Source: Thauera sp. 2A1
GTDB lineage: Bacteria; Pseudomonadota; Gammaproteobacteria; Burkholderiales; Rhodocyclaceae
Assembly: GCF_009469595.2 (NCBI RefSeq)
Contig: NZ_SSXV01000005.1
Coordinates: 1-64,000 of the forward strand
DNA: 64,000 bases
Direction of reading: 5' to 3'
Shown: positions 8,588 through 17,997 of the stretch, piece after piece
Layout: each line of letters starts with the position of its first letter
Numbering within the stretch: the first letter of the stretch is position 1
Program-made: the position numbers and the translations under genes
Notes under the pieces: model-generated
What the model saw: only the letters and a program-made list of their open reading frames with translations
The model's database searches: none
What the model was told of the DNA's origin: nothing

Positions 8588-10039
8588 TCAACGACGCCAG
8601 AAAGCCGGCGTCAGCACCACCAGCAGGGTGAAGATTTCCAGGCGGCCGAGGATCATCGTGAACGAGAGTACCCATTTATGGAAATCCGCCAATGCCTGGT
8701 AGTTGGAGGCCGGTCCCACCTCCGCCAACCCCGGGCCGGTGTTGTTGAGGCAGGCCACCACGGCGGAGAAGGCGGTGATCAGTTCCAGCCCGCTCGCCGA
8801 CAGCAGCAGGGTCAGCGACACGATGGACACCATGTACATGAAACTGAAGCCCAGCACGGCGTGCAGAATGCCCTCGGGCAGGGGTTGCGTGCCGATGCGC
8901 ACCGGCACCACCACGCTGGGATGCAGCGAGCGCACGATCTCGCGCAGCACCTGCTTGTACAGGATCATTGCCCGCATCATCTTTATGCCGCCGCCGGTCG
9001 AACCGGAACAGGCGACGAAGCTGCCGAGGAACAGCACCCAGATCTGCGCGAAGGTCGGCCAGTGCGTGTAGTCGTAGGTCGCGAGCCCCAGCGAGGTGGA
9101 GATCGACACCACATGGAAGGCCACGTAGCGCAGCGTGGTCGCCAGGTCGGCATGGGCGCCGGCCTGCATCAGGTAGGCAGTGAGCATCACGATGCTGAAG
9201 GCGAGCACGCCGAAGTAAAACGGCAGCTCCGGATCGCGACGGTAGGGCAGGGTGGAGCGCCGCACCAGGGCCATGTAGTGCGTGGCGAAGTTCAGGCCCG
9301 ACAGCAGCGCGAAGCCGGCTGCGACGGCCTCCACCGCGGGGTTGTTGAAATGGGCGAGCGAGGCATCCTTGCTCGAGAAGCCCCCCAGGCCGGTGATCGA
9401 GAACGAGTGGATCACCGCATCCCAGGGGCCCAGGCCGGCCCACCACAGGGACAGGCCGCAGACCAGCGTGATCAGCATGTAGGTGAGCCACAGGCCCTTC
9501 GCCGTTTCGGTGATGCGCGGCGTCAGGCTCGACTCCTTCATCGGCGTCGGCACCTCGGCCTTGAACAACTGCCGCCCGCCGATACCCAGCAGCGGCAGGA
9601 TCGCCACCACCAGCACGATCACGCCCATGCCGCCGACCCAGTGCATGAAGGTGCGCCACAGGTTGAGCGAGATCGGCAGGTCATCGAGATGGGTCAGGAC
9701 CGTGCCGCCGGTGGCGGTGAGGCCGGAGACGGCCTCGAAATAGGCGTCGGTGACGGTCAGCCCGGGGATGTTGAGCAGCAGCGGCAGCGCGCCGAACACC
9801 GGCAGGCCGATCCAGGTCGCCGCCACCAGCAGGAATCCGTCATGCACGCGCAGGTCGCGCCGCCCGCGCCGGGTGAGCACCCAGAGCAGCAGCCCGACGA
9901 GGAAGGTGATGATGATCGAATCGCGGAAGCGGATGCCCTCTCCCAGCCCGAAGGACACCGCCAGCGGGACCGCCATCAGCAGGCCGAAGATCATGATGAT
10001 CAGGCCAAGCGCGTTGAGGGCGGAATGATAGGCGCGCAT
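8588..10039 (-). CDS. trkH: Trk potassium uptake transmembrane subunit
   Basis: Potassium-translocating membrane subunit of the Trk system, working with the cytoplasmic NAD-binding subunit TrkA encoded just upstream. The 483-residue protein has about ten hydrophobic helices. All four pore-loop repeats with selectivity-filter glycines are visible: SGLTATGGTVLTHLDD, SFSITGLGGFSSKD, ACSGSTGGGIKMMR and CLNNTGPGLAEVGP. It starts 16 bp after the trkA stop on the same strand, so the two are co-transcribed. Length and filter residues are intact, so it should be functional. Confidence 0.96.
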   Translation of the reverse strand: MRAYHSALNALGLIIMIFGLLMAVPLAVSFGLGEGIRFRDSIIITFLVGLLLWVLTRRGRRDLRVHDGFLLVAATWIGLPVFGALPLLLNIPGLTVTDAYFEAVSGLTATGGTVLTHLDDLPISLNLWRTFMHWVGGMGVIVLVVAILPLLGIGGRQLFKAEVPTPMKESSLTPRITETAKGLWLTYMLITLVCGLSLWWAGLGPWDAVIHSFSITGLGGFSSKDASLAHFNNPAVEAVAAGFALLSGLNFATHYMALVRRSTLPYRRDPELPFYFGVLAFSIVMLTAYLMQAGAHADLATTLRYVAFHVVSISTSLGLATYDYTHWPTFAQIWVLFLGSFVACSGSTGGGIKMMRAMILYKQVLREIVRSLHPSVVVPVRIGTQPLPEGILHAVLGFSFMYMVSIVSLTLLLSASGLELITAFSAVVACLNNTGPGLAEVGPASNYQALADFHKWVLSFTMILGRLEIFTLLVVLTPAFWRR

Positions 10040-10055
10040 GCGGACGAGTGCCGGA

Positions 10056-11459
10056 TCAGAGGAAGGAGAAGCCGACCTGGAACAGCTTCTCGACCCGCCG
10101 CACCAGCTTCTTGTGGGTGCAGAAGACGATCACATGGTCGTCCTCGCGGATCTGCGTGTCGTGGTGCGGCATGATGACTTCGCGGCGCACGACCTTGCCG
10201 TCCTCTCGCCTGACGTCGCGCACGATGGCGCCGATCGTGGCCCCCTGCGGCAGCGCAATGTCCTCGATCGGCCGGCCCACCACTTTCGAATCCTTCGGGC
10301 TGCCGTGAGCGATGATCTCCAGCGCCTCGGCGGCGCCCCGGCGCAGGCTGTGCACCGCTACCACGTCGCCGCGCCGCACATGGGCGAGCAAGGTGCCGAT
10401 GGACGTATGCGCCGGCGAGATGGCGATGTCGATCGGGCCGCCCTGCACAAGGTCGACGTAGCTGCGGCGGTTGATCAGCGCCAGCGTGCGGCGCGCGCCC
10501 ATGCGCTTGGCAAGCGAGGCGGACATGATGTTGTCCTCCTCGTCATTGGTCAGCGCGACGAAGAGATCGGTCTCGTCGATGCCTTCGCTCTCCAGCAGCT
10601 TCTCGTCGGTGGCGTCGGCGCGCAGCACCAGCGCCCGGTTGAGCTGGGTCGCCACCGCCTCGGCGCGGGCGACATTGCTCTCCAGGATCTTGACGTGATA
10701 GTCGTGCTCGATGGAGCGCGCCAGCCGCAAGCCGATGTTGCCGCCGCCGCCGATGATGATGCGCCGCATCGGCCGGTCGCCGCGGCGCAGCTCGCCCATC
10801 ACCTGGCGGATATGCACGGTGGCCGCGAGGCAGAACACCTCGTCGCCCGGCATGATCACCGTCTCGCCTACGGGAATGATGGGCTCGCCTTCACGATAGA
10901 TCGCAGCGATGCGCGCCTCGATGTTGGGCAGATGGAAGCGCAGCGCCTTCAGCGGATGCCCAACCAGCGGCCCACCCTCGAACGCACGCACGCAGATCAG
11001 GCTGAGCACGCCGTCGGCGAACTCCAGCACCTGCAGCGCCTCGGGAAAGGAAATCAGGCGCTTGATGTGGTCGGTGACGACCTGCTCCGGGCAGATGGAG
11101 AAGTCCACCGCGAAATTGTCGTCGTCGAGCAATTCCGGGAAGTCCACATAGTCGGTCGAGCGCAGCCGCGCGATACGCGTGGGCAGGTTGAACAGCACCT
11201 TGGCGATGCGGCAGGCGCACAGGTTGGTCTGGTCGGACTGTGTGACCGCAATCAACAGGTCGGCATCGTCGGCACCGGCATCGCGAAGCACCGTCGGCGA
11301 CGCTGCGTTGCCACAGACGGTGCGGATCTCCAGGCGTTCGCGCAGTACCGCGAGGTGATCGGCGCTGGTATCGACGAGGGTGATGTCGTTGGCTTCCGAC
11401 ACCAGGTTTTCTGCGACCGAGGCGCCGACCTGGCCGGCCCCGAGAATGATGATCTTCAC
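10056..11459 (-). CDS. trkA: Trk potassium uptake regulatory subunit
   Basis: Peripheral, NAD(H)-binding subunit controlling TrkH. The 467-residue protein consists of two tandem RCK units. Each has a Rossmann motif: GAGQVGASVAENL at residues 7-19 and GGGGNIGLRLARSI near residue 237. Each is followed by a TrkA_C ligand domain, and the protein ends EKLFQVGFSFL. The start ATG at 11459 begins MKIIILGAGQVG as in homologues. It lies downstream of ntrX with a gap of about 100 bp and directly upstream of trkH; the ntrYX-trkAH neighbourhood is common in betaproteobacteria. Confidence 0.96.
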   Translation of the reverse strand: MKIIILGAGQVGASVAENLVSEANDITLVDTSADHLAVLRERLEIRTVCGNAASPTVLRDAGADDADLLIAVTQSDQTNLCACRIAKVLFNLPTRIARLRSTDYVDFPELLDDDNFAVDFSICPEQVVTDHIKRLISFPEALQVLEFADGVLSLICVRAFEGGPLVGHPLKALRFHLPNIEARIAAIYREGEPIIPVGETVIMPGDEVFCLAATVHIRQVMGELRRGDRPMRRIIIGGGGNIGLRLARSIEHDYHVKILESNVARAEAVATQLNRALVLRADATDEKLLESEGIDETDLFVALTNDEEDNIMSASLAKRMGARRTLALINRRSYVDLVQGGPIDIAISPAHTSIGTLLAHVRRGDVVAVHSLRRGAAEALEIIAHGSPKDSKVVGRPIEDIALPQGATIGAIVRDVRREDGKVVRREVIMPHHDTQIREDDHVIVFCTHKKLVRRVEKLFQVGFSFL

Positions 11460-11558
11460 CCGATCCTTCCGACTCGCGTTGGGCCGGACATTCTACACGG
11501 GCGGTGGATTCTGCCCGAGAAACATTGTGCGGCGCAGCAAATCAACCGCGGCAGCCGC

Positions 11559-12806
11559 TCAGCCCTCTTCATGCCGTCGGCCGGCCTGCAGCCCCAGTTG
11601 CTTGAGCTTGCGATAAAGATGGGTGCGCTCAAGCCCGGTCTTCTCGGCGAGACGCGTCATGTTGCCACCCTCAAGGCGCAGGTGGTGCTCGAAGTAAAGG
11701 CGCTCGAAGGCCTCCCGCGCTTCGCGCAGCGGCTGGTCCAGCGACACGCCGGTCACCGCCGCATCGTGCGACGGCGCGAGCAGGCGCCGCACATCCGCCA
11801 CGCCGATCTCCTCGTCCAGCGTGCCCAGCGCGAGCGATTTCACCGCTGCGCGCAACTCGGCGTAGCCGCCCGGCCAGGCCAGGTTGCGCAACTGGTTGAG
11901 CGCGGCGGTAGAGAAGCGCCGCAGCGGTACCTCGCCGCCCTCGACCAGGTGCAGCAGGATCTGGCTGGCCAGCTCGGGCAGGTCGTCCTTCACGTCGGCA
12001 ATGGAAGGCGGCGCCAGGCTCACCTCGAACAGGCGCGCCAGCAGGGATTCTTCCCAGCCTTCGGCAAGCAGTGCATCGAGGCTGCGGTCGGTCGCCACCA
12101 CCACGCGCAAGTCGTAGCGGTCGAGGCGATCCAGCGCGAAGGCGAGGTTCTTCTGCTGCGCGCGCGACAGCCGCGCGAGCTCGCCCACGAAGAGCACGCC
12201 GCCGTGGGACGCCTGCAACTGGTTCAGGTCGAGCGGCGTCGTCACCATGGCCAGGTCCAGCCAGGGCGCGCTGCCCGCCTGCACACTGCGCGCCACCAGC
12301 TCCGCCAGGCTGCCGCTGCCCACGCGCAGCAACAACACGCGCGAATTCACTGCGATCTGCTCGACGCGCCGGCGCAGCTCGCGCAGCGGCACCGAGCGGG
12401 TGAAGGCCGCCAGGGTCAGCGGCGCCGGCGTGCCTGCGGCCTGCGGCCGCTGCAGGCCGCGCTTGACCGCCGCCAGCAGCTTCTGCAGGGCGATCGGCTT
12501 TTCCAGGTAGTCGATGGCGCCAATGCGGGTTGCCTCGACCGCGGTATCGATCGTGCCATGTCCGGACATCATCACCACCGGCATCGTGAGCTGGCCGTTG
12601 GCAGCCCATTCCTTCAACAGCGTGATGCCGTCGGTGTCGGGCATCCAGATGTCGAGCAACACCATGTCGGGGCGCAGGGCATTGCGCGCGGCGCGCGCGG
12701 CCGCCGCGTTCTCGGCGAGCAGCACGTCATGGCCCTCGTCGCGCAGGATCTCGGACAGCAACTCTCGGATGCCCACTTCGTCGTCGACGATCAGTATCTT
12801 TGCCAT
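11559..12806 (-). CDS. ntrX: NtrX-like response regulator with degenerate AAA+ domain
   Basis: Response regulator partnered with NtrY. The receiver domain (residues 1-120) is intact, with the DD pair at residues 8-9, phospho-acceptor D52 in LLDIWMPDTDG, and the KP switch (LEKP). The C-terminal Fis-type helix-turn-helix is also intact (MTRLAEKTGLERTHLYRKLK). The central domain is normally a sigma-54 AAA+ module, but here it lacks a working Walker A: the segment at 161-173 reads RVGSGSLAELVAR where GExGTGKExxAR is expected. I also find no GAFTGA loop. It therefore probably binds DNA but cannot open sigma-54 promoters. The start follows the ntrY stop by 3 bp. Confidence 0.88.
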   Translation of the reverse strand: MAKILIVDDEVGIRELLSEILRDEGHDVLLAENAAAARAARNALRPDMVLLDIWMPDTDGITLLKEWAANGQLTMPVVMMSGHGTIDTAVEATRIGAIDYLEKPIALQKLLAAVKRGLQRPQAAGTPAPLTLAAFTRSVPLRELRRRVEQIAVNSRVLLLRVGSGSLAELVARSVQAGSAPWLDLAMVTTPLDLNQLQASHGGVLFVGELARLSRAQQKNLAFALDRLDRYDLRVVVATDRSLDALLAEGWEESLLARLFEVSLAPPSIADVKDDLPELASQILLHLVEGGEVPLRRFSTAALNQLRNLAWPGGYAELRAAVKSLALGTLDEEIGVADVRRLLAPSHDAAVTGVSLDQPLREAREAFERLYFEHHLRLEGGNMTRLAEKTGLERTHLYRKLKQLGLQAGRRHEEG

Positions 12807-12809
12807 ATT

Positions 12810-14930
12810 TCAGTTGTCGTTACTCGTTGCCGCCAGGCGCAGGCGGATGCGCACTTCGGCGCCGCCGCCGTCGCGGTTCGTCAGCCTGATCTCGCCGCCA
12901 TGCTCATCGACGATCTTCTTCACCATCGCCAGGCCCAGACCCGTGCCTCGCGACTTGGTGGTGAAGTATGGTTCGAAGGCGCGCGTCAGGACTTCGGCCG
13001 GAAAGCCCGGCCCGTTATCACGGAACAGCAGCAGCGCACGCTCGCCCTCGCGGCGGGTGATCACCTGCATTTCGCCGTCCTCGTTGCCGTTGAGCGCGTC
13101 CTGGGCATTTTGCAGCAAATTGTGGATCACCTGTCGAATCTGCGTGGCATCGCCCTGCACCGTCGGCAGATCCCCGGCCAGTTCCAGGCGGATGCGACCG
13201 GCCGCGCTTTCGTAGAGGTTCAGCACTTCGCGGATGAGGGCATTCAGGTCCACCGGCGCAAGATGCGGTGCCGGCAGGCGCGCGTAGTCGCGGAAGGCGT
13301 TGACCAGGTTCTTCATCGCCTCGACCTGGTTGACGATGGTCCGCGTCGAGCGCTCCAGCATCTCGCGGCCGTCGTCGTCGAGCCGGTCGGCAAGCTTGAA
13401 GGCCAGGCGCTCGGCCGACAACTGGATCGGCGTCAGTGGATTCTTGATCTCATGCGCCAGCCGGCGCGCCACTTCCGCCCAGGCGGCGGTGCGCTGCGCA
13501 GCGATCAGGCGCGAGATGTCGTCGAACACCACCACCGAGCCGCCACCGCCGCTCTGCGGCAGGCGCGAGCCATGGATGAGCAGGGTGAGCGGCGCGCTGT
13601 CCTTCACCGGCAGATCGATCTGCGTCTGCCAGTCGCCCTCGTTCGCAGCGAAGCCGGCGAGCAGCGCATCGCGCAGCGCCTCGTGCCGCGGCCAATCGGC
13701 GAGCGGGATGTCCTCGAAGCCGGCCAGATCGTCACCGAGGATGGCCAGCGCGCCGTGGTTGGCCGCGCGCAGCGTGCCATCGGCGGCGAATGCCAGCACG
13801 CCGGTCGACAGGTTGGCGAGCACGCTCTCCAGATACACCCGCGCCGCTTCGACCGCAGCCCGGCTACGGTCGGCTGCCGCACGCGCATCCTCGAGCTGGC
13901 GCGTCATCTGGTTGAAGGACTGCGTCAGCACACCGAGCTCGTCGCGCGCGGGCAGCGCCTGGCGCGGACTGAAATCGCCCTGGGCGACCGCCTGCGTGCC
14001 TTCGGCGAGGATCAGCAAGGGTGCGACCAGGCGCCGCGCGATGACGAAGGCCGCTGCCACCGCACCCAGCAGGGCCAGCAGCATGGTGAGCGTCAGCGTC
14101 AGGGTGTAGATGCGCTTGAGGCCGACGCGCCCGAGGATCAACTGCTGGTACTGCCGATAGGCCTCCTGCACCGCCTCGGCATTGCGTCCGAAAGTCTCGG
14201 GCACGGGCTGGGTCAGTTGCAGCAGGTGCGGCTCCCCCGCCAGGGTGCGCATCGGGATGGGCACGATCACCCGGATCACCAGCCGGCCATCGGGCTGGGT
14301 CTCGACGGCGTGCAGGCTCAGTGTCTGCCGCGCCTGACGCAACTGGTTCGCCGTCGGAAGATCGGGCAGCAGCATGCCGGCCGAATCCACCGCGCTGGCA
14401 ACGATCTGCCCGTTGACACCGACCACCGTGGCGCTGGCGACCCCGGCCTGCTCGCGCAGGCGGTTGAGCAAGGCCGGCTGCACCGGATCCTTGCTCTCGA
14501 GCGCGAGCGCCATGCTTTCGGCCTGCTCATGCACCTGGCCAACGAAGAAATCGAGCGCCTTCTGCCCAAGCGCGATGCCGCCTTCGAGCGCCGCATCCAC
14601 GCGCACGTCGAACCACGACTCGATGCTGCGCACGACGAATTGCAGCGATACCGCATACACGACAACGCCAGGCAACAGGCCCATCAGCGCGAACATCAGC
14701 ACCAGACGGTATTTCAGACGGGAGCCGAACTGGCGCTGGCGATACTCGCGCCACAGGGTGCGCAACTGCACCGCCACCAGTCCCGCCAGGCCGACGACCA
14801 CCGCGCCGTTGAGTGCGAGCAGGTAAGGATAGCTGCCGGCGAACAGGTCCGTGTTCGAGCTCGCCGACGTGAGCAGGAATAGCGAGATCGCCGCCAGTCC
14901 GGCGGCGACGACGAGCGCAATCCGCTTCAT
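12810..14930 (-). CDS. ntrY: NtrY-like membrane sensor histidine kinase
   Basis: Sensor kinase paired with the NtrX-like regulator and linked in this family to nitrogen or redox control. From the ATG at 14930 (706 residues) it starts MKRIALVVAAGLAAISLFLL, with two N-terminal helices and a third before a periplasmic segment. A HAMP region (VARRLVAPLLILAEGTQAVA), a PAS-like domain and the HisKA motif HEIKNPLTPIQLSAERL follow. The ATPase domain shows an N-box (HNLLQNAQDALN), RDNGPGFP and GTGLGLAMVKKI. The start is chosen over the frame opening at 15113 because the upstream residues are non-coding in character and the ATG overlaps the previous stop in ATGA. It is translationally coupled to the DUF4390 gene. 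Confidence 0.93.
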   Translation of the reverse strand: MKRIALVVAAGLAAISLFLLTSASSNTDLFAGSYPYLLALNGAVVVGLAGLVAVQLRTLWREYRQRQFGSRLKYRLVLMFALMGLLPGVVVYAVSLQFVVRSIESWFDVRVDAALEGGIALGQKALDFFVGQVHEQAESMALALESKDPVQPALLNRLREQAGVASATVVGVNGQIVASAVDSAGMLLPDLPTANQLRQARQTLSLHAVETQPDGRLVIRVIVPIPMRTLAGEPHLLQLTQPVPETFGRNAEAVQEAYRQYQQLILGRVGLKRIYTLTLTLTMLLALLGAVAAAFVIARRLVAPLLILAEGTQAVAQGDFSPRQALPARDELGVLTQSFNQMTRQLEDARAAADRSRAAVEAARVYLESVLANLSTGVLAFAADGTLRAANHGALAILGDDLAGFEDIPLADWPRHEALRDALLAGFAANEGDWQTQIDLPVKDSAPLTLLIHGSRLPQSGGGGSVVVFDDISRLIAAQRTAAWAEVARRLAHEIKNPLTPIQLSAERLAFKLADRLDDDGREMLERSTRTIVNQVEAMKNLVNAFRDYARLPAPHLAPVDLNALIREVLNLYESAAGRIRLELAGDLPTVQGDATQIRQVIHNLLQNAQDALNGNEDGEMQVITRREGERALLLFRDNGPGFPAEVLTRAFEPYFTTKSRGTGLGLAMVKKIVDEHGGEIRLTNRDGGGAEVRIRLRLAATSNDN

Positions 14931-15538
14931 CGGGAAGCGGGCGTGCCTGGGAGGAAGGTCCATCGCATCCAGTCCGTGCCGATATCCCACTCGCGGCTGC
15001 CGATCGCAGTCACCTGAAAGGGCTTGGGCAATTGGGTGGTGTCGAGCAGGAAGCGCAGGGCCACCTGATGGGACACGCCCGGCTTGAGCTCGTCTGTGCT
15101 TGCGACCTGCCAATGGCGAATGCGCAACATCGTGCGCACGGCCGCTTCGAGGCTCTCGAAGCTTTGCTGGAAGTTGCCGATGAACAGCCGGTAGGAACGT
15201 GTGATGGCGTTGTAGTGCAGGCGATACTCGAGCCTGCGGTCTACGACGACCTCGTTGAGCCAGTACCAGCGCGGGCGTTCGATGCGCAGCTCGGCGACAA
15301 AATACAGCGACACGCCGCGCGCCACCGCATCCGCCACGCGGGAGTTCAGCTCAAGGTCGATGTCCGCGTTCAGCACGTAGCCCCCGTCGCCGGGGACGAT
15401 CTCGGCGCTGTGGATGACGCCCTCCTCGGCACAGGCAGTCAACGCGACCCCCATCAACACGAAGGCGTACAGCCAGTGCCGCAAGCACTCAAGGAAGCTT
15501 GCGCAGGAGGGCGAAATAGAAGCCGTCATGTTCGGCAT
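14927..15538 (-). CDS. DUF4390 exported protein
   Basis: A DUF4390 family protein, of unknown biochemical function, usually found immediately upstream of ntrYX in betaproteobacteria. An N-terminal hydrophobic stretch (HWLYAFVLMGVALTACAEEG) is a signal peptide with a possible cleavage after ACA. The mature part is beta-rich (HSAEIVPGDGGYVLNADIDL, RPRWYWLNEVV, YRLFIGNFQQSF). The exact start is uncertain: the ATG at 15538 overlaps the end of rsmB by 50 bp, and a TTG or ATG nearer the hydrophobic stretch could be used. The stop overlaps ntrY in ATGA, so this protein may act together with the NtrY sensor in the envelope; that is inference from context. Confidence 0.82.
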   Translation of the reverse strand: MPNMTASISPSCASFLECLRHWLYAFVLMGVALTACAEEGVIHSAEIVPGDGGYVLNADIDLELNSRVADAVARGVSLYFVAELRIERPRWYWLNEVVVDRRLEYRLHYNAITRSYRLFIGNFQQSFESLEAAVRTMLRIRHWQVASTDELKPGVSHQVALRFLLDTTQLPKPFQVTAIGSREWDIGTDWMRWTFLPGTPASR

Positions 15539-16844
15539 TGGGCAGGAGCTGGAAGTCCGGACGATTGTCGATCGGGAACAACTCGGCGTCGCCGTGCCGG
15601 CTCAGGAAACGCTCGATCTGCAGGCGGTTTTCCTCGTCGAAGACCGAGCAGGTGACGTAAAGCATTGTGCCACCCGGCGCCAGCGTCTGCCAAAGGGCGT
15701 CGAGGATCCCGGCCTGTTGCGCCGCGAAGTGACCGATGTCCTCCTCGCGCCTCAGCCACTTGATGTCTGGATGTCGGCGCGCCACGCCGGACGCCGAGCA
15801 GGGAACGTCGGCCAGGATGCGGTCGAACGGCTGGCCGTCCCACCAGGCGGACAGCTCACGGCAATCGGCAACCAGGATCCGGGCAGACAGGCCCAGCCGC
15901 TCAAGATTGCGCCGGATGCGCTCCGCACGCCCCGCATCAAGTTCGACGGAGAGCAGGTCGATGTCGGCGCGCTCGAGCATGTGCGCGCTCTTGCCACCCG
16001 GCGCCGCACAGGCATCGAGCACGCGCTCGCCATCGCGCGCATCGAGCAAGCGCGCCGCCCATTGCGCGCCGGCATCCTGCACCGACAGCAGGCCCTCGGC
16101 GTGGCCAGGCAGGCGCGCCACCGCCACCGGCCGCTCCAGCAGCACGGCGTCGTTGTCCAGGCGGCGCGCACTCAAGCCGGCCTGCTGCAGGCGGCCGAGC
16201 ACCTCATCCATGGTGGCGCGGCGACGATTGATCCGCAGCGCCATCGGCGGATGTGCGTTGCCCGCCGCCAGCGCTGCCTCCCAGGCATCGGGATGCGCGC
16301 GCCGCACCTTCTCCAGCCACCAGCGCGGATGGCCGTGACGCGCCGCCTCGTCGGCCGCGACCCACTCGAGCCAGGCCGACTTCTGGCGCAAGGCGTTGCG
16401 CAGCACGGCATTGACCATGCCCTTCATGCCCGGCATCTCCGCAGCCGCAGCCTGCACGGTCTGGTCGACGATGGTGTGCGCCTGCTCCGGCCGTTGCTCC
16501 AGCCTGTGCAGCGCGACGAGCAGCAGGCCGCGCACGAACGCAGGCGGCGAAGTGTGGAGCAAGGGCCGCAGGATGGTATCCCCGCGCCCGTACTGCCGCA
16601 AAGTGGACCACGCCAGATCGCGCACTGCGCCGCGTGTGCTCTCGGGCAAACCAGGATCGGCCAGCAGCATCGATTCGAAACGGTCGGTCAGGTTCGCGCC
16701 GTCGAGCACGGCGGCGACGAGACGTGCCGCCTGCTGGAGGGCATGGCCCAGGCTGTCGGGCGGCAACAGGGCCGGCGCCGGACGAGAGCGGCGCGACGGA
16801 GCGTCCTTTTGAGGACGGCGGTTTGGGGCGTTAGGTCGGATCAC
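15489..16844 (-). CDS. rsmB: 16S rRNA cytosine-967 methyltransferase RsmB
   Basis: S-adenosylmethionine-dependent m5C methyltransferase acting on C967 of 16S rRNA. The 451-residue protein has the N-terminal NusB-like helical domain (residues about 25-165, with the RGLLLVALHRLE pattern). The C-terminal NSUN catalytic domain contains the SAM motif DACAAPGGKSAHML, motif IV DVPCSASGVARRHPDIKW and motif VI VTCSVFDEEN, which supply the two catalytic cysteines. The first 25 residues are Arg/Pro-rich and poorly conserved in style, so the true start could be slightly internal. It heads the rsmB, DUF4390, ntrY, ntrX, trkA, trkH run. Confidence 0.95.
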   Translation of the reverse strand: MIRPNAPNRRPQKDAPSRRSRPAPALLPPDSLGHALQQAARLVAAVLDGANLTDRFESMLLADPGLPESTRGAVRDLAWSTLRQYGRGDTILRPLLHTSPPAFVRGLLLVALHRLEQRPEQAHTIVDQTVQAAAAEMPGMKGMVNAVLRNALRQKSAWLEWVAADEAARHGHPRWWLEKVRRAHPDAWEAALAAGNAHPPMALRINRRRATMDEVLGRLQQAGLSARRLDNDAVLLERPVAVARLPGHAEGLLSVQDAGAQWAARLLDARDGERVLDACAAPGGKSAHMLERADIDLLSVELDAGRAERIRRNLERLGLSARILVADCRELSAWWDGQPFDRILADVPCSASGVARRHPDIKWLRREEDIGHFAAQQAGILDALWQTLAPGGTMLYVTCSVFDEENRLQIERFLSRHGDAELFPIDNRPDFQLLPNAEHDGFYFALLRKLP

Positions 16845-16880
16845 GGTTCAAGTGCGCTTGGCTGGAAGGGCGCGGCGGGA

Positions 16881-17768
16881 TCAGTCGAGCAAGCCGCGCA
16901 GGTGATTCGGAAGGGCGAACTGCGCGCAATGCACCGCAGCATTGTAGTGCTGAAGTTCGCCAAGCCCACGTGCCGCAATACGTGCGTCGACTTCTTCGGT
17001 GGTGATTGCCGACGCATCCAGCGTATCGGACGCCACCGCGAATACACACAGGCTGCCGTAGAGCGGGACATGGGTCACATAGGGCTGCACCCGGCGAAAG
17101 GTCGCGCGCAGCGCCTTCAGCACCGTGCGCACCTGCTCGCCCTGGAAGGATGCGCTCCCGACCTGCAGGCTCAGCGCACCGCCAGGCAGCAGCAGCTTCC
17201 GGCAGAGAGCGAAGAAGTCATGCGTGAACAACGCGCGGGCGGCGCCAACCGGATCGGTGAGGTCGAAGACGATGAGGTCGACGCGTGCCGCCTCGCCTTG
17301 TGCGCACAGCGCTTCTACATGCACCAACGCATCGCCGATGTGCAGCTTGACGCGCGGATCGTCAAAGGCGCCACGGTGGACCGCGGGAAAGTAATGGCGG
17401 GCGATGTCGACGACGCCGGCATCGAGCTCGACGATGTCGACACGTTCGATCGAGGGATGCTTGAGCAGCTCTTCTGCAGAACCTCCATCACCACCCCCAA
17501 GCACCAGTGCGCGGCGCGGGCTGGCATGTGCGACACCCGCGACGTGGGCAAGATTTTCGTGATAGTGGAACTCGTCGCGCTCGGAGGTCATGAAGCAGCC
17601 ATCGAGGCGGAACAGCCGGCCGAAACGCGGCGTGTCCCACACCTCGATGAGCTGGAAGGGAGTCTGCCTGCGCTCGAGCAGTCTGGCGCCGCGGACCACG
17701 AAAGCCGCATCGTCCGCCAGGCGCTCGACCAGCATTCCCTCCTCCGCAGGCAGCTTGTCTCCCGCCAT
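16881..17768 (-). CDS. speE: Spermidine synthase family protein
   Basis: Polyamine aminopropyltransferase family, 295 residues from the ATG at 17768. That start is chosen for the AGGGAG ribosome site just upstream and because the longer frame to 17936 would translate through a parS site. The SAM-binding motif is visible as ALVLGGGDGGSAEELLKH, preceded by SERDEFHYHENLAHV, where the YHE residues bind polyamine. ELDAGVVDIA and FDLTDPVG complete the active-site pattern. It transfers aminopropyl from decarboxylated SAM to putrescine if it is a true SpeE; a related polyamine or other substrate is possible. No speD is nearby. It lies between rsmB and mnmE. Confidence 0.85.
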   Translation of the reverse strand: MAGDKLPAEEGMLVERLADDAAFVVRGARLLERRQTPFQLIEVWDTPRFGRLFRLDGCFMTSERDEFHYHENLAHVAGVAHASPRRALVLGGGDGGSAEELLKHPSIERVDIVELDAGVVDIARHYFPAVHRGAFDDPRVKLHIGDALVHVEALCAQGEAARVDLIVFDLTDPVGAARALFTHDFFALCRKLLLPGGALSLQVGSASFQGEQVRTVLKALRATFRRVQPYVTHVPLYGSLCVFAVASDTLDASAITTEEVDARIAARGLGELQHYNAAVHCAQFALPNHLRGLLD

Positions 17769-17820
17769 GTTGAACTCCCTGTCGAAGCGTGCATCAGTCG
17801 AATTGAGTTGATCTGACGTC

Positions 17821-17836
17821 TGTTCCACGTGAAACA
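17821..17836. promoter_or_regulatory. parS-like ParB site, one mismatch
   Basis: TGTTCCACGTGAAACA differs at one base from the ParB consensus TGTTTCACGTGAAACA. It lies in the speE-mnmE gap, 107 bp from the perfect site at 17943, about 4.2 kb from dnaA. Confidence 0.85.
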
Positions 17837-17942
17837 TCGGCCACCGCCATCGAGCCGCATGACGAAGCGCGCACGCTGACGGGCACCTGACAAACGCCTG
17901 GCGATCGCCAGACACGACTGACCTCGATCGCTGCACATGGTT

Positions 17943-17958
17943 TGTTTCACGTGAAACA
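17943..17958. promoter_or_regulatory. Perfect parS site for ParB
   Basis: TGTTTCACGTGAAACA is an exact 16-bp match to the conserved bacterial parS palindrome, at which ParB nucleates the chromosome partition complex. Placement about 4 kb from dnaA fits the usual origin-proximal position. The parAB genes are not in the window. Confidence 0.95.
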
Positions 17959-17997
17959 ACGGGGCCACAGCCGAGTCCGTCAATGCGCGGGATGCAA

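Noticed and set aside
10038-14882. A 1614-codon open frame on the plus strand opposite trkA, ntrX and ntrY
   Set aside because: It is antisense to clearly conserved genes and its composition (His, Gln, Arg, Ala) is typical of shadow frames in GC-rich DNA.
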